From Halictus rubicundus (lineage: Eukaryota; Arthropoda; Insecta; Hymenoptera; Halictidae): a DNA stretch of 64,000 nt. Where the stretch lies: assembly GCF_050948215.1 (NCBI RefSeq), contig NC_135150.1:22299943-22363942 (forward strand), in the 5' to 3' direction. The notes beneath the pieces are model-generated. The model was not told the DNA's origin. It searched no databases and worked only from the letters and a program-made list of their open reading frames with translations. Each line of letters opens with the position of its first letter. The stretch's first letter is position 1. Below are positions 37,693 to 50,200 of the stretch, piece after piece. The translations under genes and the position numbers were made by a program.

Positions 37693-37907
37693 TACACTGA
37701 TTTCTCTGTATATGTCGTCAAGGACTGGATGATAAACGTCGCGGAATTATCCCCACTACTGCGGGGAATACCTCGCGAGGGGTCCCGAAGCCCGAGAGGC
37801 CTCGGACGCCGAGGAGTGTAAACATAACACGGCTCGAGTATGTCTCCTGGACGATACACGAAGCTGACAAGACACGTGTTGTTGACGTATATCGAGAATT
37901 CACTATA
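37693..37907 (-). repeat. TACAGTG-family MITE, copy 3 (inverted)
   Basis: About 215 bp in reverse orientation to copies 1 and 4, from TACACTGATTTCTCTG to GAGAATTCACTATA, with the shared core GAGGCCTCGGACGCCGAGG. Confidence 0.75.
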
Positions 37908-39087
37908 TCTTTATCAAAATACTGATGACCTTTATGAAATGTGGGATTCAATTTTCTAAAACACCTGTTGCATCATATGATATAGCATTTATAACATTGT
38001 TCAATAATTTCTGTATTTAACATGAACACCTGTTCCTCCAAACGATGTCATTTTTAGCTAACGCTATTTGCAATATTGTCTAACAATTTCTTTATTTAAA
38101 AATTGCTTTATTTCAATTTATTAATAAAACACAGAATAATATTCGATCAATTGCATAATTTTTTACTGCAAGTGGCTTCTTTTCAATCACGCTAATGTAC
38201 AATTAAAACGATATTTGCAAAGTGAAATATGAAACAGTGAAAGATTAGAAAAACCTAAAAATATTGGTACGTTGTTTTCCATGTATTAAAATTCCTAAGG
38301 GATGGAATCAATTTTTATTTAATTCGATGCAGAACATTTTTATTTTGCATTAAGAAAGACAATAAAGAAAAGAGGAAACGCGCCGTTTGGCGTGATCATT
38401 TATATCAATCTAGAGTTCTGGTAAACAATAAAGGAAGTATTAATGTGCTGACAAAGGGCCTAGCCGAATAAGATGGTCAAAACTGCCCTTAGACGTTTTT
38501 CAATAATTAATGAACCATTCGAAAGCTGACCAAGAAAAACCTCTCTGAGCCAAATTTCAACCCCCTATCTTGCTCGTGAGGGTAGTTACAGGGTAAATTA
38601 GATTTTGAGCTTTTCCGTGCATTTTCCGCACTCTGATGCTTCCCAAAATTCTGAAAAAAATGTGACATATTTTGGACCCTAAGGCGGATTTTTGAGAATT
38701 TTTTCCGATTTTTTGGATGCAAACTGTGGTCGTAAAAAATGAAAAACCTCAAAAAAATCGGAAAAATGCAGGTTTCTCAAAAATATGAAAACATGCTATT
38801 GAGCTGTTTAGTGCCCCCATAAAGTACCATAACAGGCAGTGTCCTCAATTTTTTTTAGATTTTTTCTTGTGGGCACTTTTTGTCCAGACAAGAAAAACCG
38901 AATTTTTTCGACGTTTCTGCTATTAGGAGGAAAGTTACACTTGTTGATTTTATCGCAAGTATATATTTAGTCATTTTTAACGTTATTACATTGAAACAAG
39001 TAAGTGTTTGACCTCAGAAATATGTTTTAAGAGAAAAATAAATTCTATTTCGTGCGATATATACCAGAATGTTCGCAACGTTTACAA

Positions 39088-39162
39088 CGTAGCCGGTTGG
39101 CCGAGCAGTCAAGGTGTCGGACTACGGAGCGGAAACGCTGGGTTCGAATCCCGTCGAGGGTA
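39088..39162 (+). other. tRNA-like sequence in the left arm
   Basis: Contains an A-box-like TTGGCCGAGCAGTCAAGG, a type II variable-arm hairpin GCGGAAACGC, and a perfect B box GGTTCGAATCC. The 3' half of the anticodon stem is missing and the acceptor ends do not pair, so this is a tRNA-Ser-derived relic rather than a working tRNA. The two Pol III promoter boxes look intact. Confidence 0.65.
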
Positions 39163-39324
39163 AAGTTTTTTTTTCCATACATCATCTTTATTTTTTCAAT
39201 TTCTTATATAGTTTATTCATGTGATTTTAACAATATTTTTTAAATGTTTTTAAAAAATATTGAGGTAACATTTTTAACTAACTTTTATTTATATTACTCC
39301 GATTTGACTTCGAATTTAATGATA

Positions 39325-39600
39325 TTATTTTCTTGGATTAGGCAATAAATTAATATTTATATTATTGTGTTCGTCCACGATTTCCGCCAGATTAGAAATT
39401 GCTTGCGAAAATTGGTAAGATTCCGTCAAAAGAATTTTTAAATCTACTTCTGTCATTTCCGGAAAATCCAGAGTATCTACCGAGGATACTGTTTGAAATG
39501 GAGTCGTTTTGCAGTTCCAATTATATCCAATTTTTGGAAAGGTTTCGTTGTCTACTTGTTTGTGTAGAAGCTGGTACTTTTGACCTTGTATACTATACAT
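39325..39600 (-). pseudogene. Transposon-encoded protein remnant inside the long-TIR element
   Basis: A 91-codon minus-strand frame includes CKTTPFQTVSSVDTLDFPEM and LLTESYQFSQAISNLAE. The SYQ..QA.S.LAE pattern resembles the N-terminal side of SWIM-domain proteins associated with insect DNA transposons (from memory, unverified). There is no catalytic core, so it is a fragment of the presumed autonomous parent. Confidence 0.3.
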
Positions 39601-40234
39601 TGCCTCTACAACCCAATGAATTTTCGTGACTTTTCAGGAATAATTCGACTCTTTCGTCGAAAGTTGAGAACGATTACCTTTTAAAGCAGGCATGAGAACT
39701 CTGAAACCAAGACCTGTTAAATGAGATGTAACATCTCGAAAACCTCTGTTGACAATACAAAAGTCTCCCCTCTTCAATATGGTTTTCAATCAAGTAACTA
39801 TAAACGGAAATACATCCTCATGTACGTTACAATAAAGAGGAATGGCTAAGGCTTATTTGTACCTGATACCTCACTTTAAAAATAGTGGTAGTATGTAGCC
39901 CTTTTCTTTCAATTTGACAAAAACCAATACTTTGCTGCGCGTTATTTATTCAGAATTCTTCTCATTTCCTCCCTAATTTATGAAGACGCAAGGCTTAGAA
40001 ACCAGATTAATGAATTTTAATATTAAGAATGTTAGAGAGGACCGTAATGAAGATCATATACAATTAGAGAATCGAGGAAGTGATAGATACTCTAAAACTA
40101 TATTTACATATATTTTACTCAAAAATGTTTCTTAAATATTTTTAAAACATTAAAAAAATATTTTAAAAATCACATGAATAAACCATGTAATAAAAAATTG
40201 AAAAAATAAAGATGATGTATGGAAAAAAAACTTT

Positions 40235-40308
40235 ACCCTTGACGGGATTCGAACCCAGCGTTTCCGCTCCGTAGTCCGACACCTTGACTGCTCGGCCAAC
40301 CGGCGACG
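40235..40308 (-). other. tRNA-like sequence in the right arm
   Basis: Mirror copy of the left-arm tRNA-like sequence with a few substitutions. The B box reads GGTTCGAATCC on the minus strand. It points inward, as the left copy does. Confidence 0.65.
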
Positions 40309-43245
40309 TTGTAAACGTTGCGAACATTCTGGTATATATCGCACGAAATAGAATATATTTTTCTCTTAAAACATATTTCTGAGGTCAAACACTTACTTGT
40401 TTCAATGTAATAACGTTAAAAATGACTTAATATATACTTGCTATAAAATCAACAAGTGTAACTTTCCTCCTAATAGCAGAAACGTCGAAAAAATTCGGTT
40501 TTTCTTGTCTGGACAAAAAGTGCCCACAAGAAAAAATCTAAAAAAAATTGAGGACACTGCCTGTTATGGTACTTTATGGGGGCACTAAACAGCTCAATAG
40601 CATGTTTTCATATTTTTGAGAAACCTGCATTTTTCCGATTTTTTTGAGGTTTTTCATTTTTTACGACCACAGTTTGCATCCAAAAAATCGGAAAAAATTC
40701 TCAAAAATCCGCCTTAGGGTCCAAAATATGTCACATTTTTTTCAGAATTTTGGGAAGCATCAGAGTGCGGAAAATGCACGGAAAAGCTCAAAATCTAATT
40801 TACCCTGTAACTACCCTCACGAGCAAGATAGGGGGTTGAAATTTGGCTCAGAGAGGTTTTTCTTGGTCAGCTTTCGAATGGTTCATTAATTATTGAAAAA
40901 CGTCTAAGGGCAGTTTTGACCATCTTATTCGGCTAGGCCCTTTCGTTAGGCGCGCTGAACGCTACAGCCCACTTGCTTCGCTAAATTACGCAGCATTCGT
41001 AGAATAGAAGAATCAAGGCCGGACGAGTTGGATTAGAATCATTATTATTACTCACAGCTAATGCTAATCGCCGTTTTTCTCGAGGGCGAATGGCCTTTTA
41101 TTCGTCGAGACTCGACGCTAGGATTCGCCGGTTTCGTCATATTCTTACAGCCACTTTTATTTTATCCGATCAAAATGCGTTCACGTTTCTTCATTTCAAA
41201 ATACTATCATATTAAAATTCAAATAGAACTTATGAAAATACGTGAAATCGTCTATTGTCTATTTGTGATTAAAATAATACACAGTTATGTCCAAATGTGT
41301 GAACAGATTAAGGAACTCGAAATTGTACAAATTGATTACTCAGTAATTAATTCACAAATAAGTATCCGGGTACATATAACAAATTTTAAATATAATGTGA
41401 CATTTCCTAATTTTATCTAGAAATCGAATATTGGGTGTTACACTGATATGCATGTAAAATATTTTTTATATTCTTGATAGTTGCAAAAAAAATTTTTAAA
41501 AAAACTACTAAATTTCACACAATCCAAGATGGTCAATGAGCAGGAGAAACAACTATGGGACACGTTCCAGGGTCAAGTATAATAGAAGCACACTATAATC
41601 TTGAAAGAACCTTGTCCTTTACTTTACAAACTGTTAAATTATCATCCTCATGTTCTCCTCCGTATTCTGTTCTTTTTGCTGCAACCACGATAATTGAAAC
41701 TGTTTACCAATTATTATAAGCGAACTTGTCCGAGTCTTTACATTGATTAATTTATAAACAATATTTTTATCATTATTATCTCATCTCTAAATCTCATAAT
41801 CGGACTACAGATATTATGCAAGATTAAATGTTTAAAAAAAAAAATTCGAGAGCTCAGTGCCATATATCCTTTAAAAAAAAAGTTCTAAATTAAATAAAGT
41901 AAAAATCTTCTGAAAATAAACATTCCATAATATGATAAGTATTCGATTGTGTGACTTATTTTACACAGTCAACAAATGCAGAATAATATACAGAGTAATT
42001 ATAATATGTAGGCCGTTTAATTAATAATAATATTAAATGGTCTGGATTCGTCGTGTGAACGAGGATAGTCAAATAAAAACCAGTTTCCATTGTTAAACAA
42101 TGGCAGTCGATATCCAGCAAGTAACGACGGTCAAAAATAGCAGAAAGATGCGGTTGAAACCGGTCACTTCCGGTCATCCATGTCTCACGCTTCCATCCTT
42201 CTTCGACGCGCATTGCCGATAATAGTCTAGATCAGACTGTACCGCAACTTAGAAGACGTTGATGAGGTCTATATGAAAGATGGGTCAGGGTCATGTACAA
42301 TGTACTCTGTACACACAACGACAAAATTTCGTAATGCGAAGCTGACCTGAACGCTCGCGCGACGTCTTCAACGGTCAGGCTGTATGAAAGCATGCGGAAT
42401 GCAACCTACTTCCTGTTTTTGGATCTCTCGCACAACAAAATAGAAGTTCATGATGTTAATCGTGATGCAAACTCGTTGATTATGCGGTCTGTTGTTTCAA
42501 CAAATTGCACGGTCGTTCGAAACAGCTGTGTTTTATTCAGTGTGTAAAAGGCAACGTTGCTTTATCAATTGTTTTCAAGAATAGAGTTCATGCAAGTTCA
42601 ATTATATTCGATGAACAGATGAAAGTAGACTTTTATGCAATTATGACGGTAAAGAGTGAATGAGATGCAAAACTATAAAGACATTAGAACAATATAAAAA
42701 TATTACTTTTGGTTTATTAAAATTGTGGAACGAATGAATGTATTTTCGTCTATCTTCTGTTTTTTGCAATGGATTTGGCAAATTTTTATTTTGCATAAAG
42801 ATATGCAATTTATATATACAGGGTGTCCCAAAAATGTTGCACTTCTTATATAATTACGATAATTACGCGGTTTAAGGAACAATTTGTAGAATTAATGTAG
42901 TCATAGGTTTTTCAGTACAAATTAAATTTAGTGTATAATACAATATGGCGCATTGACTTTTTAATATAAAATGTATTTTGTATAAGATTATTATATTTTG
43001 TACATGTAACAATTGCCAATGTTAATATAGAAATATGGGTATGTATAAAAATGTCGAACAACAGCTGCATTCACATTAATTCGCAAAATACTGTGATTTA
43101 TAGAATAGAGAACATACAGTTATCTCCGAAAATATTAGAACACTGAATTATGTGTTATTTATAGATCGACTTTCGTATAATGTATGTTAATTATGACGCT
43201 TTTTCTTGTAGAGCGCTATCTATTTACTTTAAGGTTCTTTAGCAG

Positions 43246-43589
43246 TATACAGGGTGCCCAATATTGACGGTACAGCCGTGGAGTGATTTTACCGAAGAAA
43301 ATAAGTCGAAAATATGAAATAAAGTTCTTTTTACTTGACGCCTCGTTTTCAAGAAAATCGAATTTGAAATTTCGACGAACACAAGTGTTATCGAATAGAA
43401 ATCGTCCGACGTGTCTGTGTACAACCTACCGGTTCTACTTTTTACTAAACGCGTGAACTTTGCGAATTTTGAAAGTCGATTTTCTTCAAAGTCTTAAATG
43501 AAAAGAAGATTCCCAATTTTGATTTATTTTCTCATCTATAATCACCCGTTCTACGGTTGTACCATCGATATGTACTGGGGCAGCCTATA
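43246..43589. repeat. Foldback MITE with TACAGGGTGCCC end
   Basis: The left end TATACAGGGTGCCCA and downstream GACGGTACAGCCGTGGAGTG are mirrored by the right end CCGTTCTACGGTTGTACCATC and GGGGCAGCCTATA. Similarity between the arms extends inwards for about 100 bp. TA-type flanks. Confidence 0.6.
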
Positions 43590-45540
43590 CATATATTGCT
43601 GTTTAATACGTTTTATGCGATAAACATAGAAGTTCGAAGTAATCGTAGGATTTATCGAGACTAAGATCCCAAGCACAATTCATGAATCGTTCAAGAGTAT
43701 TTACTATATTGTCCAAAAGTTCCGCATCCACCATCTTAGTTATTTAGTTATGCCACTGCTTAGCCATGGAATGGACTTAATATCCGAATTCACTGAACTT
43801 CAATTCGTAGTACACGAGAAGTAATAAGAAGATTAACATGAGATGGCATTCTGCTAGGACTTAATGTGCACATAAAAAGAATTCTTTATTTATAGTGTGT
43901 TCAAGCGTTTAAAATAAGTGATTCGGCAGGAAGAGGTATATTAAAAAATAAGTGCACCACTTTTTTCCAGAGAACACATAAATATTTGAATTTACATAAG
44001 CACCAATCGTCCAATTACTAATACAGAAATAATAATATGTAATAATCATAGGAATTCAATGCGCTAGTAACAAAACTTTTCCCAAATATCTCGATAGGTT
44101 TCTGCAAAAAGTCATACTCGCATTCAGCGCAAGAAAAAGCTTGTGCGGGAGGGGGTTGCAATTCGAAAGTCGGGGTTCTACTATAATTGGATTGTTACGG
44201 GTTCAAGGTGTCTAAGAATCGAGGAAATCGTTGAAGACCACACTCCTGCTGCTCAGAGGACACGAATACCAGGAGCCTAGCAAACCCTGAAGATGCGGGG
44301 GTGTTGGTAGACACTCGGTGATCGCCGGCCGTGATTTTTCTTTATTTACGGAGGAATAAGGCAGGGCACTTAATCCTCTGGTAATGCCAAAGCGCATCCT
44401 CCGGCACAGCGCGTCTGAGGATGCGATCGATAGAGGCTGTCCTGACGTCATGAGAACGTCGTCGAATTCATTACTAGTCTAGCCGGGCTTAAAAATTAAA
44501 AGGCTCTCAAACAAAAACTCCCTTTTTACTTTCGGGCTCGCGGGTTTGTAATCCCTTGACTACCGGAGGCCTCCGCGGCCGCGTCAACCCCCCACCCCTC
44601 CAGAATTTCGGGACTCGGAGGACTGAAAACAACCCTTAAGACCCTACCCCATTTCCTACGCGTTCTTTCTCCTTTGCTCGACCGAGAGAATCAGCCGGAA
44701 CTGTCGATCGGCCGATTTAAGTATACTTTCTCCTTTTTTTTTCCTCCCCGTTTCTCTTCTCGTCGTTCCCCCCGAGCGAAACCCCTTTCTTCCCTGTGGG
44801 CATTACACCCTATTTGCGGGGGATTTGGGCGGAACCATCCCGCAATGTTAGACCCCTTCGTCTATCGTGTAACGAAACTTAAGACAAGATCGATCCTCCG
44901 TTGTTTTGTCTCTCTTTCATAATAGTGCAGTGTTTGTTTAGGACCGTTTACTGCTTTGTTCGTCAATTGTTTTAAAACATATTTTTAGTGGTACTTCTTG
45001 TAGACACATCAGCCTGCTTGTTGGTCCTAATATAACAGCTGCTCATTCCATTTAGTCGCTAGAAACCGAGTAATTAAATGACGATTTTGATACTCCCGGT
45101 CAAAATGGATCCAGGCTCCGCCGTTGAAGGGAAAGCACATTCTTGACCGAATAGAATGAAATGAACCGTGCTCATTGATTTTTACCATCGCCGTAGAAAA
45201 TTAGGATACGTAAGATGCCGTTTAACGTCGCAGGCCATCGACACCTGAAAATGAAAGGTACCAATTGGCATCTCCCGTTAACAACGTTCGAAAAATGGCA
45301 CCAATCCGCGTCTCCGGTCAACAACGATCGAAAAATGAAAAACGCCAGTTGGCACCTCAGGTCAACAAGAACCAACAATTTTATTATGAGAAAAGTACGA
45401 AAGAAATACGAAAAAGTACCATTGTAATTTTTTAACATTAATTGGGGACGTATTAAATTGAACGTTCAGGTCTTCAAATGCTTAAGGTTGAGGAAATCGT
45501 GGAAATCAGTATGAAGGCACTCAGTGTCTAATATTAAACA

Positions 45541-45720
45541 ATATATTGGGTTCGGAACGAAAGTTCGTAGCGCTTTTAAATTGAAATTCATGGTAAAATT
45601 GAGATATTTATTTATAGATTTATTCAATAACATATTTTTCTGTCCTGTTCTATCACTTTTTGCCATTTCTTAGGTAACTTATCGTGTTATTGAATAAACC
45701 TATGAATAAATGATGGAAAT
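45541..45720. mobile_element. Mariner-like terminal fragment
   Basis: TATTGGGTTCGGAACGAAAG followed by TTCGTAGCGCTTTT resembles the common 5' end of insect mariner elements. A more degenerate relative (GGTTTGAAACGAAAGTTCGT) sits at about 7873-7960 in gene 1 intron 1. No intact transposase frame. Confidence 0.4.
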
Positions 45721-46139
45721 TACGCTGGACCATTGACATTTGAAAATTTTGAAAGTTCATGGTAACCAGAATTTGTCACTCCAGATGTTCCGGTCCTTTG
45801 CGATAATGGCGGCTGGCCGTCGATGTCCCTGGAAGTGAGGTTTTAAAAGAAACAAACGAGTAACGTCACCATTTTATAACATTTGGACTTTAAAAAGTTC
45901 GAACATAAAATTGCACATTACATTTGTATATCTGTTAATTTTGTTGGAAGAACAAAAAAAAAACAATTTTTTAAAACACATTTTTTTAAACACGTTATAA
46001 CGCTTGAACAATTATCATAGTCGAATATCTAAGAAACTAAAGAAGATACGATTTAATATAAAATGACGTAACATTTGACTCTTTTTGTAAAATCATATAC
46101 GTAATCAAATACACCAGAAAAAATCTGAGAAAGCTTATG

Positions 46140-46265
46140 CAGGGTGTCCCAAAAAATGTATGCACAGTTTGAATGTTGGTCGATTCATTATTACCAATTA
46201 ACGACACCCCGAAAAAAAAGAAAAATAAGAAAGTTATGAAAGTTACATTTTTTAGGGCACTCTGT
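46140..46265. repeat. Small MITE with CAGGGTGTCCC end (about 126 bp)
   Basis: CAGGGTGTCCCAAAAAATGTA at the left is mirrored by TACATTTTTTAGGGCACTCTG at the right. The same end motif occurs at 42819 (single end) and in the element at 51778-52130. Confidence 0.7.
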
Positions 46266-46692
46266 ATATTATCACAAGTGGATCCTATCGTACCAAACGA
46301 CTTCCAACATTTTTTTTCATGTATCATTAGATATTGTAAATATTGGACTACAATGCACAATTTGGCGTTCAAATTCACTTATTTCAAAGTTATTTGTAAA
46401 ATATAGGTATACGTCCTACATCCATGAAAATACTGAACCAGTTGTAAAATTCTTGTAAATGCGATTTTCAATCTTCCTACAAATACTTTAGATACTCGCA
46501 AGAATTTACTGTACATAATAATAGTAATAATAGTATATTAGTACGAACAATTCGTATATAAATTCTCAACAATTCCTATACTTCTAAAATATATAATTGT
46601 GATATGTTTGTAAAGATTTTTAGCGCACCATAAAATTCAATAGTTCGCAGAAACATGATACAAATCGTTGTAAATTTGTTAAAAATTCATCT

Positions 46693-46698
46693 TTTATT
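46693..46698 (-). terminator. Polyadenylation signal, gene 3
   Basis: AATAAA on the minus strand about 350 bp past the gene 3 stop. It is the nearest good match I see on that strand. Confidence 0.45.
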
Positions 46699-47048
46699 TA
46701 CAAACAGGCAGGAGTAACGCTGTACAAGTTGTACAAATGTTGCAAATATTTGGAATGTAAAGCATATTTCGTTCGATAATGACTGGTTCCTTGGTTACGT
46801 AACACCATTATTTAACAATTAGACAGAGTAATATGCGGAATGTACTTGAAACATCATCGTTCCTGTTTGCACTCTTCTCTCGATTCGGTTCACGGTCATG
46901 GAAGGTTCTAAAACTCAGGTACCCAAACGGTTCTCGTGCAGTTCCCATCCGATCTGAAACTCGAGCCTCATTGCGTCTCTCTAATATCTCGGAATATCCC
47001 AGCGGTTTCGAGCTATAATAGTTACAGACGGACGCGTTCTCGCTTTCT

Positions 47049-47221
47049 CTAATTTACATTTCCGTTTATCTCTTTCTTCTTTTCGCCGTCAACGATCGAC
47101 TGCGCGGAATCGTCCTTAATAAAATCGCGACGTTTGTCGACATCCTCGGCCCCGTAAAGATCCAAATCTTTCCCGAGGTAACAGACAGCCGCATCGAACA
47201 GCACTCCTATCGTCGAGAAGC
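47049..47221 (-). CDS. Gene 3 coding exon 7
   Basis: Acceptor TTTTTCAG|GCTTC, matching the start of gene 2's last exon. Encodes TM12 (GFSTIGVLFDAAVCYLGKDL) and a charged tail of about 37 residues ending INGNVN before TAG. Confidence 0.88.
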
Positions 47222-50200
47222 CTGAAAAATTATTTCAAGTTGAACAAGACGTCTTAATCGCAGCATGCGTACGCTACTGCATACAGTCGAGAGCAAAAAT
47301 TGGCATAGATCTTAAACTATCATTCGATTGTAGGGGAGAGATAATTTATAAATATATACATTTATAAATCATAGTTGATAGACGTCACTGGTAACGCGGT
47401 ATTTTTCCTGTCAAGGATATGTACACTAAATCCAAAAACTATTCGAACACTAAATTTTCGATTCTCGAGAAATTGTCACTATTTAAACTACGATAACTTT
47501 CGATACTTTATATACGAACATACGAAGATACGAAGATACTTTCAAGTACAGTGAACTCTCGATATATGTCAACAACACGGGTCTTGCCAGCGTCGTGTAT
47601 CGTCCAGGAGACATACTCGAGCCAAGTTATGTTTACACTCCTCGGCGTCCGAGGCCTCACGAGTTTCCTGGTCCCTCGCGGGGTATACCCCGCGGTAGTG
47701 GGGATAATTCCGTGACGTTTATCATCCAGTTTTGGCGACATATATAGAGAAATCACTGTATACCATTTTAGATTAAATAATCCGATTGTTCTAAAAAAGT
47801 TAAAGAAACTTGATATTTACAATTATTGTGCGATACATTAACGAAAATAAATGCACAGATATTTTGTTGGGGTTACGAGAGACCGTTGCAGGGTCAAGAA
47901 AAGAAATAAATGTATACGTAGATCCAGTATTTTGCAATGAATGCAGACTAGATTTTTATTCCGCATAAAAAGCCTCGGCAACACTTACCCGCGGACGTGA
48001 TGTTAACCAGATATCTGAAGTTCCGTCTATGATGGAACCAGCAGTTCCCCCTAGTCCCGCAGGACTCTTCCCAGATCAAGCAAGTGGAATCGATGATGAC
48101 TCCGTAGATAATTGGACCCGGTATCAACGCGAACAAAGAAATCGTCATCAGGGTGATACCCTGCGCAAAGCTTTTGTCCTTCTTGTCGACGCTTCGATAA
48201 TTCACCAGGACGTTACCAATCTTCCCGGAACACGCCAGCGTCTGTATGATGCAGGTGAAGACCATGAACAGAAGGTACGGGTGACTGCAATCGCTGGTGC
48301 ACGGTCCAGCTCTGACTTTGTCAAAGTCGAGGCTGTAAGGATCGTTCATGTAGACTGGCTGATTGAGCACGAGCCATTTGCTGTCGGTGGTATAATCGAA
48401 CTGGTCTTCGAAATTCAACGGATCCGCCGATAACAGGCAGCTGCAATTCCCGAACTCTTTGTCGCTTATTATCGCCCGGCAACCAGCGTGACAAGCTGAG
48501 AAAAATGTCGTCCTCGACGCCTCGTGGCAAACCGGAGAATACTTGACGCCTTCGCAGTTGCAACCGACGTTGCAACTCGATGTCAGGTTCATCCTGAAAC
48601 AATGACACGCTGAGTCATCACTCGGGACCGAAAACTTTTATCGTGTACAGACGCTGTTTCTTGATCTCTTGCCACTAGCGTGGAACGTAGAAAGAGATAA
48701 TACATTTTTGTGTTTCATTGTTTATTTGTGGAACTTTTCCCAACGTATTTGTGACAGTTTTCTCGTTAATATGACTCCAAACACGACCCAATTTTGATTA
48801 TATCCGCTGATTTAGTTCACGATACAGTAGAACCTCGATTATCCGAACTGATCGGATAACGCGTTTCACGTGTAAACAATCTAAAGCGATTCATGTACAA
48901 CGAGCTATTCAAAGAGGTTTTATCTGGCACTGTAACTATATAAGTGATTGTTCTATTATCCGAACACGCACTTTCCACTGAATAAAACAGGTAAATACGA
49001 CCTAAATGGTGTCGTGTCGCGTATCGTTTTAATCAATATCAATTAAAAATGTCACAAATATGTTATTAAGGATTGAACAATCCATGATAGAGTAGAGCCT
49101 CGATTATCCGAACTTCTCAGTGGAACATAAGTGCCTGGGTGCTAGCACAGTTAACTAATTAAGGTGCTAGAATAAATTGTTACTGGGTTGGGCAATGAAT
49201 CGTGATATAGATCGCTTAATCTTTTAATCGGTGAGACAAATATTTCTCTTATTTTGTTTATTAACAAGTGAAAGAAGATATGCTTCTAATCGATCGTTTA
49301 CAAATAACCTTAAACAAAATGAATATTGTAAATTGTTTACATTTTTATTATGTGATGCATGGCAGTCTGTATAATCAGATTAGTCCTTTATAAGCATACA
49401 GTAAAATCTTGATCTAAGCTTGATTCTCGGGTCCGTGCTCCGACATATATCGTGTAGAGCAGAGCCGGGCAACTTCTTCAACCGAGACAGCTCGAGCTTC
49501 TTGACCCCTCGCGGGATATGTCATCCAGTGGAGGGGGGTAGGTGAACTGACTAAGATCGTACAGCTCCGTTCGGTTTTGATCAAGACTTTACTGTATTAT
49601 TAACACGTTGGTTGCCGTGTCGGTCAGATATAATTGACGCAATCCCTCTTCCCTTTTAAAAAATACAAGAAGTAATCATTGCAATAAAATTGACTGTGAT
49701 ATTTCGATGTTGTTTATCTAAATCACTTTGATTTTGTGGATTTTTGGGGATGATGGTTTGGCAGCCAACCTGTTGAAAGCTACTTTTTCGTAAACAAAGA
49801 GTCTAGATGAATTCTACTGATTTTATTCGATCATTGTAATTATGAAAATGGTAATTTGAAATTGTCAGACACTAGTCGCGGTAAATACGAAAACGTACTC
49901 ACTGCATAGTGTCAAAATCGAGGCCTCTGACGTCAACGTCTGCGCAACCAAGGAAAATGAAAAGTATTTGACCAGCGACAAAGCAGACACCAACAAACAC
50001 GTTCCATGCGAGCAACGGCCTAGGGCCGGGCTTGAATCTGCTAATTACCATTCCAGAGAATAGAAATCCTAGCACCATACCGACCAGCGATATAGGACCT
50101 TGACACACAGAAACACGTTAATCGCCGTCCCCTTATTCAATGTCAATTTAAATAACGTTCACGTATACACTGAATCTATTTACTCCTTTATTCCAATATT

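Larger units (their letters stand above)
30450..38452. other. Gene-poor intergenic DNA between genes 2 and 3
   Basis: Mostly AT-rich, with no exon I can support on either strand. It holds a 10-bp minisatellite, an inverted-repeat element near 35.5 kb and one TACAGTG MITE. Small GC-richer islands near 31.1-31.5, 32.3-32.9 and 35.1-35.5 kb have short frames without recognisable products. Confidence 0.5.
38453..40943. mobile_element. 2.5-kb DNA element with about 800-bp terminal inverted repeats
   Basis: The left arm (about 38453-39252) and right arm (about 40141-40943) are near-identical inverted copies beginning AAAGGGCCTAGCCGAATAAG. They differ by a few substitutions, so open frames in the arms appear twice in mirror image. 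The central roughly 890 bp differs between strands and holds a transposase-like remnant. Each arm contains a tRNA-like sequence. I see no clear target-site duplication. The long near-identical arms suggest fairly recent insertion or gene conversion. Confidence 0.85.
40944..46692. other. Gene-poor intergenic DNA downstream of gene 3
   Basis: No exon supported. It contains several CAGGGTG-ended MITEs and a mariner-like fragment. A GC-richer island at about 44.2-44.9 kb has stops in every frame within short distances and no recognisable product. Confidence 0.5.

Noticed and set aside
39088..39162. Functional tRNA-Ser gene
   Set aside because: A and B boxes are good, but the anticodon stem lacks its 3' half and the acceptor strands do not pair. 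A mirror copy in the other arm shows it is part of a transposable element.
38507..40889. Two identical 81-codon frames as duplicated genes (38507-38752 and 40644-40889)
   Set aside because: They are mirror images within the long terminal inverted repeats and have no recognisable domain.
44160..44920. LTR retrotransposon near the GC-rich island, paired with sequence at 3.4 kb
   Set aside because: A shared GGGTCTTAAGGGT word suggested it, but similarity does not extend, and I found no primer binding site, polypurine tract or pol domain.
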